From: Aphelocoma coerulescens
Taxonomy: Eukaryota; Chordata; Aves; Passeriformes; Corvidae
Length of the DNA stretch: 64,000 nt
Direction of reading: 5' to 3'
NCBI RefSeq assembly: GCF_041296385.1
Contig: NW_027184063.1
Coordinates: forward strand, 434,001 to 498,000
Every line of letters starts with the position of its first letter. The stretch's first letter is position 1. Position numbers and translations under genes: made by a program. Of this stretch, positions 43,176-54,114 are shown one piece after another. Under the pieces are notes generated by a model. It did no database searches. It was not told the DNA's origin and saw only the letters and a list, made by a program, of their open reading frames with translations.

Positions 43176-44440
43176 CTGGGTGTGAGGTGCTCAATGGATG
43201 CTGATTCTGGTTGCAGATTCTACTTCACTCTGCATCAGGAAGACTCTCGAGCTGATAGTTTCTTCTGTCACTTCCCTACCTACAAGTCCCTGGCCCCGCC
43301 TCCCAGCAGATTCAGAGGGTCTGTTTGCAGAGACACATTCATCACATTCCTTTCAATGTTTCCCTGAAATCGCTGTATTGTTACACTGAATTCAACAAAC
43401 CTCTGCTTTTGGTGGATGCCTTTTTCTTGGAATGGACAAGAGACCTTCATGTGTGCAAGCCGTGTGCCTTCCTGCTTGCTCTGCTCTGAGGGCAAAAGTC
43501 GCTTTCTCTATTCAGCTGTGCTGCTCCTTTCCACTGTGGTGGCTCCAACAATGGACACTGGCACTTCAAACCAGTGGGAGGAGTTGGAAAATTTGAGTGA
43601 AAATAGATTATCCAGAACCCCCCTTGATCTGTCCTCGATCACTCACTGGGCTTGAGGAGATCCTTGATAAGTGCTGCCCGGGAAGCCTGTGAAAACAGGA
43701 GTCAATCTGATTTTACCACCCGTGTGCTGTAATGCAGCCTCCAAAAGGAGCGATGCTTTTCTGCACCTGTGCACGCACGCGTCTAAAGCACGTGAATCCT
43801 CCATTAGTTCCACATTCATTCTGAGGCTTTGCACCCAACTGTTGATTTGGTCCTGATGTTGCTCATTTTAGCTTCAATGCCCGTAAAACAAAGCAGATCA
43901 GAGGAAACAAGAAATTTAAAAACTCAAGAACAACCTCTGATGAAAATGCAGAAGAAAGATTTTATTACAGCATAGTTTTTCTTTTATTAAATCTTTTGTC
44001 AGTAGATATGTTGTGCCCAACTACTTCTTTATGCCTTTTGAGCCACAGGTATTTATCATTATTCTTTTTAGTATTTATTATGCCTTTGGAACACCATGTA
44101 CAACAGACTGATGCAATCTCAAGTAGTTTTCTGTCCAAAGAGATCAAAAATCACGTTTCTTCATCCCAAAGAGACTAAAGCCGGTGTGTTTGGTGTCCCA
44201 TCTCCCACAGCCGGTCCCGGTGTCTCCGCAGGGGATTTCTGCCCTGGGGCAGCCCCGTGGCCATGGTGACACCCTGAAACACAGATTTAAAAGAAACAAA
44301 GATTTTAGTTATAGGCTAGCTGTGTTGAAATTAGTTAGAATAAGAAAGAAGTTGAGCTGGACTAGAGTTAATTAAAATAATTAATAAGAGATTTGAAATG
44401 GTTTTTAAGATGTTAGTAATTGATTACAGAATACTTGATG
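43176..44440. other. No gene recognised
   Basis: AT-richer sequence. Short open frames without motifs; decayed transposon DNA is likely but unplaced. Confidence 0.4.
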
Positions 44441-44479
44441 ATCTGTCATTTGTATGTTTGTTTAGCTGTGCTTAGAATT

Positions 44480-45010
44480 AGAACGGGGAACAGAAATATT
44501 GATCAGTTGGTGTAGGGAACAAGGACAATTCCCAATTTCCTCCCTCTGTGGGAACCTATTCAAAAGTCAGGCAAGAGGAAATTTGGAGGTCACTAAAGTA
44601 ATTAAGATTGTTAAAGTTCAGAGAGGCAAAAAAGGTCCAAGTGAGGGAGATGAACTTACTTCATCTGTCTGGGACCACCGACCCAATTCGAGAGCAGCGA
44701 CTCAATTCAGAGCACGCACTGCGCATGCTTAGTGACATTAAAGCTCATTTCCATACGAAGCGGAGAACGGCAGGGGTCACTGTTATAAATATGTATTTGT
44801 AGTTTGGATATTCATCACTTTTGTGGCTAAATGAACTCTGTAACCGTTCATACCTGGGCACTGCGCATTAGGAAGCTGTTCCACGCCGCTGTCCGGCGCC
44901 AATAAAACATTCACTTTCTACTCTAAACTGTTAGAGAGCTTTTGTCTGTGTCAGCTGGATATCGATATGAGATCGATATTCACATCTTGGTAAATCAAGC
45001 CCCGAGCACG
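44480..45010 (+). mobile_element. Probable ERV 3' end and LTR fragment
   Basis: 44480-44732 holds a short lysine-rich frame. It is followed by an LTR-like stretch with GTTATAAATATG (TATA-like, about 44782), GCCAATAAAACATTCAC as polyadenylation signal (about 44899) and a pyrimidine-rich downstream part. Terminal TG/CA bases were not fixed. Confidence 0.45.
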
Positions 45011-45089
45011 GACACTGGGGCCGGTGTGCGAAGGCGTTTGGGACTGCACGGACGTTCTTTAGCAGCAATGTTTGTGTTTATTCTCTCTG

Positions 45090-45280
45090 TCTTTATTCCC
45101 TCTCTCTTTACTCTCACTCCATTCTCTTTCTTCTTATCGTGTCTCTCTTTTACCCCCTCTCTTTATCCCCTCTCTCTTTACTCTCACTCTATTCTCTTTC
45201 TTCTTATCGTGTCTCTCTTTTCCCCCCTCTCTTTTTATTCCCTTTCTCTTCACTCTCTCTCTTTATTCTCCCTCTGAAGA
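45090..45280 (+). repeat. Pyrimidine-rich tandem repeat of about 73 bp
   Basis: Two to three copies of a unit containing TCTCTTTACTCTCACTC(C/T)ATT followed by CTCTTTCTTCTTATCGTGTC. Confidence 0.85.
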
Positions 45281-45380
45281 AATGAATACAAAACCTACAT
45301 ATTTTAGCAATATAATATTGAACATTTATTAGTAGAACAAAGGCAAATCACAGCGCTGGGGCGCTTGGCAATATTGCCAG

Positions 45381-45598
45381 AGGCGCCCTCCATTCATTTT
45401 ACTGTGGACTTAAGGACTCTCTTAAACTGTTCCATATTCATTAAGCCCACAAAGTCATTTACACTTCACTCAACTTTCCCCCCTCTCCAGAGGCGCCCTC
45501 CATTCATTTTCCTGTGGACTTAAGGACTCTCTTAAACTGTTCCGTATTCATTAAGCCCACAAAGTCATTTACACTTCACTCACCTTTCCCCCTCTCCG
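45381..45598 (+). repeat. 110-bp tandem duplication
   Basis: Two adjacent copies start AGGCGCCCTCCATTCATTTT at 45381 and 45491. They differ at only a few positions. Confidence 0.92.
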
Positions 45599-46085
45599 GT
45601 CTCTGCCCCTTCCCCCAGCACGCCGCCGCCTCGGTGCTCGGGATCGCTTCAGAACTGAAGGCAGGCACCCCCCTCCGGTGCCTCCCCAGTCTCCAGCCTC
45701 ATTTGCAGCTGCCAGTTCCCTTGGGAGGGGTGAGTTCTGAGGAGAGAACAGTCTTCCTGGGATGCACGCGGTTTGTCTTCTTTGTTCCTCTAAGATATCT
45801 CGGTTCCTGGCTCTGTAGTTTCTCAGCTCAAAAGACATTTATTACCATGTGTTTATAGAGAAAAAAAACCGATGTACTAGAAGGAAAAAAAAAAAAAAAA
45901 ACTAAAAGTAAAATAGATTTTACAGTAAAATAGCATAAAATGATTATGGGAAAAAAAAGAAAATAACGGCAGAGGTCATTCTGTTGGGACTTTGGGTCTC
46001 TTCTCCGAGCTCCGAGCTGGGTCTGAGCCAAGAACCGGTGGGCTGGGACAGACATCGCTGCTGAGGGGCTGAATATTTCCGAAAC

Positions 46086-46744
46086 TGTCTTGGGGTGACC
46101 TTATGATGCGTATCCCATATCGCTGCCTATGCCCAGAAATTAACTTTGTGCCTTTCTATGCCTCTAAACTGAGCCTGAGAGGGGGAAGGAAAAACTGAGC
46201 AAAACTTTTTCAAAGCAGTTTGCAGCTTGTTCAAGGTCACATAGAGATAGCAGGCTTTTTTTTTTCCCCTAGCTGTGGCAGGGGAGTGAGGAAGCACCCG
46301 GCTTGCTGCTTTCCAGTCAGCTTTTGGCCAGTTGTTTCAGTTTCTTGTTTTCTGGAGAGAGAGACTGAGAGATGGACTTTGCTTTTGCTTCCCTGGAATT
46401 CCGGATTTTCTCCCTTTACTACTGGACTGCTTTCAACCTCAGAGCACATCGGGAGGACTTTCCACTGGGCACAGAGGGCCTGGCCCTGGCCCAAGCCCCA
46501 GCTCCGAGGAGACCAAAGGGAGGACTCTGACACTTTCCCAGGTTTTTCCTCTACAGCGAAACATTTTATTATTTAGCATTATTTTCCTTTTCCCGTGTGT
46601 TTGTTAAATAAATAGTTTTTATCTCCTTCACTTTCCTTCAAGGAAAACTTATTTTTTCCCGAATCTGGGGGGGGAGTGGGGGGGGAAGGGGTGGTTGTGC
46701 CTTCTCTCAGAGGATATATTTCTAAATTTGGCCAAACTGGAACA
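46086..46744 (+). mobile_element. 5' LTR of the gag-pol element
   Basis: Begins TGTCTTGGGGTGACC and ends AAACTGGAACA. Contains GTTTGTTAAATAAATAG near 46605 and the GGATATATTTCTAAATTTGG block near its end. Its partner at 52157-52769 is about 46 bases shorter, with several indels, so the element is old. No target duplication matches at the outer ends. Confidence 0.88.
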
Positions 46745-46751
46745 AATTTAG

Positions 46752-46769
46752 TGGTGCCCAACTGCGTGG
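46752..46769 (+). promoter_or_regulatory. Primer-binding site, tRNA-Lys-like
   Basis: TGGTGCCCAACTGCGTGG lies seven bases after the LTR end as drawn. The first eleven bases differ at one position from the primer site complementary to tRNA-Lys(1,2) as I know it; beyond that the match weakens. Confidence 0.45.
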
Positions 46770-46853
46770 CTCGAAGGAAAGTGAAAAATAACCCTGTGCT
46801 AATTACATTTTGGTTTGAATTTACCTATTCTGTGTTGGGGTAAAGTAGTCACC

Positions 46854-48368
46854 ATGCTGGTTGAGTTCATAATGTCTCTCTGGATCAATGTACTCATGTC
46901 TTTCTGGTCCTTAGGCTTCATTGAGGTACTAGTGCTTTTTTGGTCCCTAGGGTTGTTTGCCTATCCACAACTTGCTCCAATCTTGTCCCTGATATGTAAA
47001 TTTTACAGAGCAGGGAGACGAATCAGGATTTCTATTTTGCTGTGCTCGGTGATAATGATTTATAAGAAGTTGACAGAGGCACAGGCAGCTGTTCGAGGTG
47101 TGTATGATAAGTGGTTTCTCCGTCCTAACCCCAGTCCTAGCTTCGGTAGCCTGTTTTGGGAATTTATTAGTAATTGCAGCCAGATTGTTAGAGGAGGAGG
47201 AGACGGGATTTCCCTTCCCTTTAAATTTGATAGGTTATCTTTTGAGAATGTTCAGTATCCCCTGGATGTTAAAGAGACCACCTTCCTGGCATTTAATCTG
47301 ATAAGCTTCCTCTATGTGCTCTGTATGTCTCGCAGCTTGTCTAGAATGAGAGCTCAGATTTCCAGGGTGACTGCTGAGACACCTGACCCAGAGGTGGAAA
47401 ATCCTGAGTGGTGTGGGGAATGGGAGGACATCGGCCAAACCCTAAAGAAATTCTCTGACCCGATAGTTTGGGATTTCCCATCTGAACAAATTCAGAAACC
47501 AGCTGAGGTGGGGAAATATCTGAAAGAGAAATACAATGACAATTGCAATGAGAACAAGCTCCTTGCAATATGTTGGGCTTTGGCATATGCCTATTGCACG
47601 CTGCAGCAGGTAATGGTAGAGAGGCAGGAAGATCAATCAGCAAAGCCTGCAGATACCCCAGTCACTCAGGCTGCAGATAAACCAGACAGCCAGCCCAAAC
47701 CAGATGGAGAGTCTAAGCCACTGACAGTGGCTCCTGTCACGAGGAAAAAGCACACAACCAAAACTGATCGCCCAGTGAAAGATGATGATGATGCAGGGGA
47801 AGGAACCTCAAAAGATGCAGGGGAAGGAACCTCAAAACCACCAACGGAGTCAGGCACAGAAACCATTACTGAGTCCATGTCCATAAAGGACCTTCACAGC
47901 CTAAGAAAGGATTACACCCGACAGTCAGATGAATCCATAGTAAGTTGGATGGTCCGTATTTGGGATGCAGCAGGTGATGATGTGATGCTGGACGGTGCTG
48001 AAGCGAGGCATTTGGGATCCCTGTCACATGATCCAGTGATCAACCAAGCGATGAAAAGGGGGGCTGACTCTACCAGTGTCTGGAGACGGGTTCTGACAGG
48101 CGTGACTGAAAGATACATGTGCGGAGATGATCTCTACATGCAGCAAACCCCGTGGAAGACCACAGAACAAGGGAGAGAACTAAGGGTGGGAGAGGTTATC
48201 TTCGCAAATGACCCAGGATTGAAAAGTCCAGACCAGGCCAGAGTTATTCCATACATGTGGCAAAAACTCATACAACTTGGGCCACCAGAATACGCTTCTG
48301 CTTTAGCAATAATGAAACTGGACTACGATGCGAATGAGACCGTGAGGGATATGGCAGTGAAGCTCTGA
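46854..48368 (+). pseudogene. ERV gag with hydrophobic N-terminus
   Basis: The ATG at 46854 is in a good context (GTCACCATGC); the open frame reaches 48366-48368 (504 codons). Residues 1-70 are strongly hydrophobic (MLVEFIMSLWINVLMSFWSL, then FIEVLVLFWSLGLFAYPQLA and ISILLCSVIMI), with another such segment near 145-162. A charged, Lys/Glu/Thr-rich linker with two DAGEGTSK repeats follows, then a capsid-like domain (SIKDLHSLRKDYTRQSDESI). After the TGA the same frame continues for about 60 codons as a predicted coiled coil. No CCHC knuckle was found. Gag proteins normally use a myristoyl/basic patch, not membrane helices, so the N-terminus is notable. Confidence 0.7.
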
Positions 48369-48779
48369 GCATCTGCAGACTCTGTGCATGGCCCAACACA
48401 TGCAAGAATCGCAGCTGTGGAAACACATATGCAGAAAATGGAAGATGAAATGAAGAAGAGTCTCCAGGAGATTAAAGAGTGCCTTCTCCAGAGAGAAGGT
48501 ACATCCCATGAAGTGAGCTGTGGAATTTCCTGTGTGACAGTGGGGAAAACATGAGGAAGTGGGGTGGACAACCCACTTCTGCTCTGGCAGCACGAGTGAG
48601 TGAACTGAAGGAGCGCACGTCTCAGAAAGGAGGATCTACCAAAAAGGAAGTAGCTCCAGTTGCCTGTAGCCAAACTGCCAGAAATGATGGAAAAGACGAT
48701 GGCATGTCCAATTCCCATGAAGGAACCTCTAAGATACAGGCCCAGGGAAAGAAGGATAACCAGGCATAGAGGGGCCCTG

Positions 48780-49273
48780 CCTCTAGCCAGGTAGAGGTCA
48801 GGGAAAACCGTGGTTTTTGGACTGTGTGGATTCGTTGGCCTGGTACATCAGAACCACAAAAATATGATGCCTTGGTTGACACTGGTGCGCAGTGTACAAT
48901 AATTCCATCGCAGCATGTGGGGGTAGAATCTGTTTCTATTGCTGGTGTAACAGGTGGATCACAAAATTTGACCTTGGTGGAAGCTGAGGTGAGCCTGACT
49001 GGAAATGAGTGGAAGAAACATCTCATTGTGACTGGCCCAGAGGCCCTGTGCATTTTGGGCATAGACTTCCTCTGGAACGGGTATTTTAGAGACTCAAAGG
49101 GACTCAGGTGGGCTTTTGGAATAGCTGCTGTGGAGACAGAGGGCATTAAGCAATTGAACACTTTGCCTGGGCTGTCAGAGAACCCGTCTGCAGTCGGCCT
49201 TCTGAAGGTGGAAGAACAAAGAATACCAAGTGCTACCTCAACAGTGCATCGCCGACAGTACCGGACAACTTGA
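48780..49273 (+). pseudogene. ERV aspartic protease
   Basis: Active-site motif YDALVDTGAQCTIIPS, a flap with AGVTGGSQ and the C-terminal LCILGIDFLW. It ends with TGA at 49271-49273, after which the same frame continues into reverse transcriptase. Confidence 0.83.
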
Positions 49274-50698
49274 GATGCTGTGATCCCCATCCACAAGATG
49301 ATCCGTGAGCTGGAGAGCCAAGGGGTGGTCAGCAAGACCCACTCACCCTTCAACAGCCCCATTTGACCTGTGCGCAAGTCTGACGGGGAATGGAGATTGA
49401 CTGTGGACTATCGTGCTTTGAATGAAGTGACTCCACCGCTGAGCGCTGCTGTGCCGGACATGTTGGAGCTCCAGTACGAGCTGGAGTCCAAAGCAGCAAA
49501 GTGGTATGCCACTATTGACATTGCCAATGCATTTTTCTCCATTTCTTTGGCAGCAGAGTGCAGGCCTCAGTTTGCTTTCACCTGGAGGGGTGTGCAGTAC
49601 ACCTGGAACCGACTGCCCCAGGGGTGGAAGCACAGTCCCACCATCTGCCATGGACTGAGCCAGGCTGCACTGGAAAAGGGTGAGGCCCCAGAACATCTGC
49701 AGTACATTGACGACATCATTGTGTGGGGGAACACCTCGACAGAAGTGTTTGAGAAAGGAGAGAAAATCGTCCAAATTCTCCTGGAAGCTGGATTCGCCGT
49801 CAAGAAGAGCAAAGTCAAGGGACCTGCCCGAGAGATCCAGTTCCTGGGAGTAAAGTGGCAAGATGGATGGCATCAGATTCCCACTGAGGTTGTCAATAAG
49901 ATCAAAGCAATGTCTCCACCGACCAACAAGAAGGAAACACAAGCTTTCCTAGGTGCCATAGGCTTTTGGAGGATGCATATTCCTGAGTACAGCTAGATTG
50001 TGAGCCCTCTCTACCTGGTTACCCGCAAGAAGAACGATTTCCACTGGAGCCCCGAACAGCAACAAGCTTTTGCCCAAATCAAGCAGGAAATCGCTCATGC
50101 CGTAGCCCTTGGCCCAGTCAGGACAGGACCCAAAGTGAAGAACGTGCTCTACTCTGCAGCTGGGAGCCATGGTCTGTCCTGGAGCCTTTGGCAGAAGGTG
50201 TCTGGTGAGACTCGAGGTCGACCACTGGGATTTTGGAGCCGAAGCTACAGAGGGTCTGAAGCCAACTACACCCCAACAGCGAAGGAAATCTTGGCAGCCT
50301 ATGAAGGAATCCAAGCTGCCTCAGAAGTAATCGGCACTGAGGCACAACTCCTCCTGGCGCCTCAACTATCGGTGCTGGGGTGGATGTTCAAAGCAGAGGT
50401 TCCCTCTACCCACCACGCCACTAATGCCACATGGAGCAAATGGATTGCTCTCATCACACAGCGCGCCCGTATCGGAAAACTGAATCGCCCTGGGATTTTG
50501 GAAATAATCACAAACTGGCCTGAAGGTGAAAACTTTGGTCTCGCTGATGAAGAAGAACAAGTGACACGTGCTGAAGAAGCTCCACCGTACAACCAACTGC
50601 CATCAGAAGACACACGCTACGCTCTTTTCACCGACGGTTCTTGTCGCATCGTAGGGATGAAACGAAAGTGGAAAGCAGCCGTATGGAGTCCCCCATGA
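49274..50698 (+). pseudogene. ERV reverse transcriptase and first half of RNase H
   Basis: One frame from protease through RNase H carries stops at 49364-49366, 49994-49996 and 50696-50698. RT motifs: WRLTVDYRALNEVTPP, WYATIDIANAFF (catalytic Asp), LPQGWKHSPTICHGL and QYIDDIIVWGN. Connection: RPLGFWSRSYRGSEANYTPT. RNase H starts ALFTDGSCRIVG. The stops fit CGA-to-TGA or TGG-to-TGA decay. The RT resembles the ERV-L/class III-like group, supported by the absence of env in this element. Confidence 0.88.
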
Positions 50699-51082
50699 TG
50701 GGTTGCAGAAGCTACTGAAGGAGAAGGTGGATCAAGCCAGCTGGCTGAACTCAAAGCTGTTCAACTAGCCCTGAACATTGCTGAAAGAGAGAAGTGGCCA
50801 AAGCTCTACCTCTACACTGATTCATGGATGGTAGCCAATGCTCTGTGGGGATGGCTGGAAAAGTGGGAAAAAGCTAATTGGCAGCGTAGGGGAAAACCAA
50901 TCTGGGCTGCTGAAGAGTGGAAAAACATCGCTGCCCGAGTAAGAAAGCTGGTTGTGAAAGTCTGCCATGTAGATGCCCATGTCCCCAAGAGTAGGGCTAA
51001 TGAGGAACACCAAAACAACAAGCAGGTAGATCAGGCTGCAAAGATAGAAGTGTCACAGATAGATTTAGATTTGGAAATGTAA
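50699..51082 (+). pseudogene. ERV RNase H, second half
   Basis: Same frame as the RT. It shows SSQLAELKAVQLAL (catalytic Glu), LYLYTDSWMVANALWGW (catalytic Asp) and a HVDAH motif; it ends at 51080-51082 as the frame shifts before integrase. Confidence 0.82.
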
Positions 51083-51089
51083 AGGAGAG

Positions 51090-51947
51090 TTGTTCTTAGC
51101 TCGATGGGCCCATGATGCCTCAGGCCATCAGGGCAGAGATGCCACCTATAAGTGGGAACGAGATCGAGGGGTGGATCTAAGCATGGACAGTATCTCCCAG
51201 GTGATCCATGATTGTGAGACATGCGCTGCGATCAAGCAGGCCAAGCAGGTGAAGCCCCTGTGGTACGGTGGGCGGTGGTCCAAATACAAGGATGGGGAGG
51301 CCTGGCAGATTGATTCCATCACACTGCCTCAAACCCGCCAAGGCAAGCGCCATGTGCTCACAATGGTAGAAGCCACCACAGGATGGCTGGAGACCTACCC
51401 TGTGCCTCATGCTACTGCCCGGAACACCATCCTGGGCCTGGAAAAGCAAGTCCTTTGGAGGCATGGTACCCCTGAGAGAATTGAATCTGACAATGGGACT
51501 CATTTCAAGAACAGCCTTATAAACACCTGGGCTAGAGAACATGGCATTGAGTGGGTGTACCACATCCCTTACCATGCACCAGCTGCAGGCAAAATGGAAC
51601 AGTGCCATGGATTGTTGAAAACCACCTTGAAGGCACTGGGTGGGGGAACTTTCAAAAATTGGGAGCAGCATCTGGCAAAGGCCACCTGGTTAGTTAACAC
51701 CCGAGGTTCCACCAATAGAGCTGGTCCAGCCCAATCTGAATCCCTGCATACAGTAGATGGAGATAAGGTCCCAGTAGTGCATGTCAGAGGCCTGTTAGGA
51801 AAGACTGTGTGGATAAATTCTGCCTCGAGTACAGACAAACCCATCTGTGGGGTTGTCTTTGCTCAGGGACCTGGTTGCACGTGGTGGGTAATGCAGAAAG
51901 ATGGAACAACACGTTGTGTACCGCAGGGAGATCTGATTGTTGTGTGA
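51090..51947 (+). pseudogene. ERV integrase, near full-length
   Basis: The zinc domain has WAHDASGHQGRDATY and CETCAAIKQ (HHCC). The core has AWQIDSITLP, IESDNGTHF and AAGKMEQCHGLLK, so D, D and E are all present. The C-terminal domain ends ...VPQGDLIVV before TGA. It is 285 codons without an internal stop but is in a different frame from RNase H. No env follows: only 210 bases separate it from the 3' LTR. Confidence 0.88.
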
Positions 51948-52020
51948 AAACCATCTGTAATGTGGAATGCCTGTGTACCACTGCTTGCTGATTGTCTCTG
52001 TCACTGTTCGTACATAGCTG

Positions 52021-52085
<65 letters not shown>
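52021..52085 (+). repeat. (TATATG)n microsatellite
   Basis: About eleven hexamer units between the integrase stop and the 3' LTR. Confidence 0.95.
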
Positions 52086-52143
52086 TGATGTGGGTGTGTA
52101 GAGTTAGAATATCTTAGTTTGGGCATTGAGCCAATGATATGGG

Positions 52144-52156
52144 ATAAGGGGTGGAA
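52144..52156 (+). promoter_or_regulatory. Polypurine tract of the gag-pol element
   Basis: GATAAGGGGTGGAA directly precedes TGTCTTGGGG of the 3' LTR. It is short and interrupted by T, so degraded. Confidence 0.6.
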
Positions 52157-52769
52157 TGTCTTGGGGTGACTTTGTGATGTGTATCCCGTATCACTGCCCT
52201 ATGCCCAGAAATTAACTTTGTGCCTTTCTATGCCTCTAAACTGAGCCTGAGAGGGAGAAGGAAAAATCTGAGCAAAACTTTCTCAAAGCAGTTTGCAGCT
52301 TGTTCAAGGTCACACAGAGATAGGGACTTTCTTCTTCCCAGCTTGCTGCTTCCCTGGTCAGCTTTTGGCCAGTTCTTCAGCTTCTTTTTCTCCAAAGGGA
52401 GACTGAGAGCTGAATTTTTTTTCATTCCCTGGAATTTTGGATTTTCTCCCTTTTCTGATGGGCTGCTTCAATATCAGAGCACATTGGCAGGACTTGCCAC
52501 TGAGCACAGAGGGCCTGGCCCTGGCCCAAGCCCCAGCTCCGAGGAGACCAAAGGAAGGACTCTAACATTTTCTCAGGTTTTTCCTCCACACTGAAAGATT
52601 TTATTATTTAGCATTATTTTCCTTTTCCCGTGTGTTTGTTAAATAAATAGTTTTTATCTCCTTCACTTTCCTTTGAGGAAAACTTATTTTTTCCTGAACC
52701 AGGTTCAGGGGAGGGGTGGTTGTGCCTTCTCTCAGAGGATATATTTCTAAATTTGGCCAAACTGGCACA
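52157..52769 (+). mobile_element. 3' LTR of the gag-pol element
   Basis: Begins TGTCTTGGGGTGAC and ends AAACTGGCACA, paired with 46086-46744. It carries the same AATAAATAG signal and terminal GGATATATTTCTAAATTTGG block. Confidence 0.88.
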
Positions 52770-53880
52770 TATGCAAATGAACCAAACTTACAAAACTGTG
52801 AAGAACTCCTGACCTGTTGTCCATCTTGGGGTCCCTCTTGGCAGTAGCCTCTGGCTACCCTGGGTGTACCTTTGAAGGCCTTGCAAATAAATACCTACCT
52901 TTATTCCCTTATTCTGGTCTAGCCTCTGTTTTTAGGTGGCCTCTCAAGGCATCAGCAGGGGCTGCGATTCCACACTTGTGGAGACCAGAACCGCCCCCAG
53001 GATCCCAACACTGCCTGACAGCGCTCCGGACACCGGGATGGTCGCGCGTCCGAGTCTCGGCCACTGTGCTGCTGCTTCGTTTGCTCGTAGGCAAACACCC
53101 AGAGGCCACTGTTAAGCCCGGATGGTCTCTGCTTCTGCCCTCTTCCTGATCCCGTGCAGGGATGGAGCACTGCTGTGCTTTCAGGAAGCTGCTCTTGAAA
53201 GCTTCCAGCATTCCAAGCTCCTTTGCCCTCCGTGGAGGCTTGCCACGGAATCCCTCACAGCTGCCTCCAGAGCATACTCCTGTTGGCTGTTCTAAAATCC
53301 AGGGCCTATCAGGGTGCTCAGCAAGACCTCTGACTCCACAGTGTTGTGGAACTGGACCTTCAGGACAGGGACCTTTCCAGCCTGAGCTGCCCTCGTTCCT
53401 CTGTGTCTCTGCACAAAACATGGCATGGTGTGGATACAAAAATGCTGCTAGCAAGGATTTTCTTGCTATTTTCTAAGCCCGTGAGAGACTTTTCTCTCTC
53501 ACAGAAGAGGCAGCAGAGTTATGTAAACAACCAAACACCTGCAGCTTTGAAAAGTCTTGTTTATAGTACAGTAGAAAAATATTTTGACAATGGATGCTTT
53601 AGGATTTTAGCCAATCACGCCAAGGGGTGGCTGATCCTTTGTCCAATTAGACTATGAAGAAAAAAGTCTATGAAAGAGTTTGTAAAATAATTAAATAAAT
53701 CAATCTTGCTGCACAATTCCTGCCTGCTGGATCTTCTCTCCTCCTCCCTACAGCTGCAGGACACGGTGATATACCCTAGGGTTGCAGTAATAGCACGGAA
53801 GAGAGCGGCAGGAGGGGCCTGTGTGTCCCAGGGCTCAGGTTTTGCGCCGCTTCAGCACCGCAGAGATGCAGGTCAAGTGA
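52770..53880 (+). mobile_element. Unresolved LTR-like fragments
   Basis: Two LTR-like polyadenylation contexts occur: GCAAATAAATACCTACC near 52885 and AATTAAATAAATCAATC near 53695, each followed by a T/C-rich R-U5-like segment. The DNA between (about 52970-53500) is GC-richer with no domain motif. Ends could not be fixed. Confidence 0.45.
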
Positions 53881-53893
53881 AGAAGCCAAACTG

Positions 53894-53899
53894 TTTATT
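53894..53899 (-). promoter_or_regulatory. Polyadenylation signal of the MROH gene
   Basis: The minus strand reads ATTAATAAACAGTTTGG about 220 bases past the MROH stop codon, a suitable position for its 3' end. Confidence 0.6.
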
Positions 53900-54114
53900 A
53901 ATAGGAGGCGAAGCAAAGGGGATGAGCTGGGAGGAAAAAAGGGGATGGGCAGGGTCTGAGGGCTGGAGGGATGGAGCTGTCAAAAGGGAGGGAGAGGGCA
54001 GAAGCTATGGGAGCTTTCCACAGGCTCAGCTGTGACCAGCATCAGCTGTGCCTGGAGCTCCAGCTGCTCTACTCTGTCTCCAGATGGTCTCATCTTCCAG
54101 GATATCTGGACATC

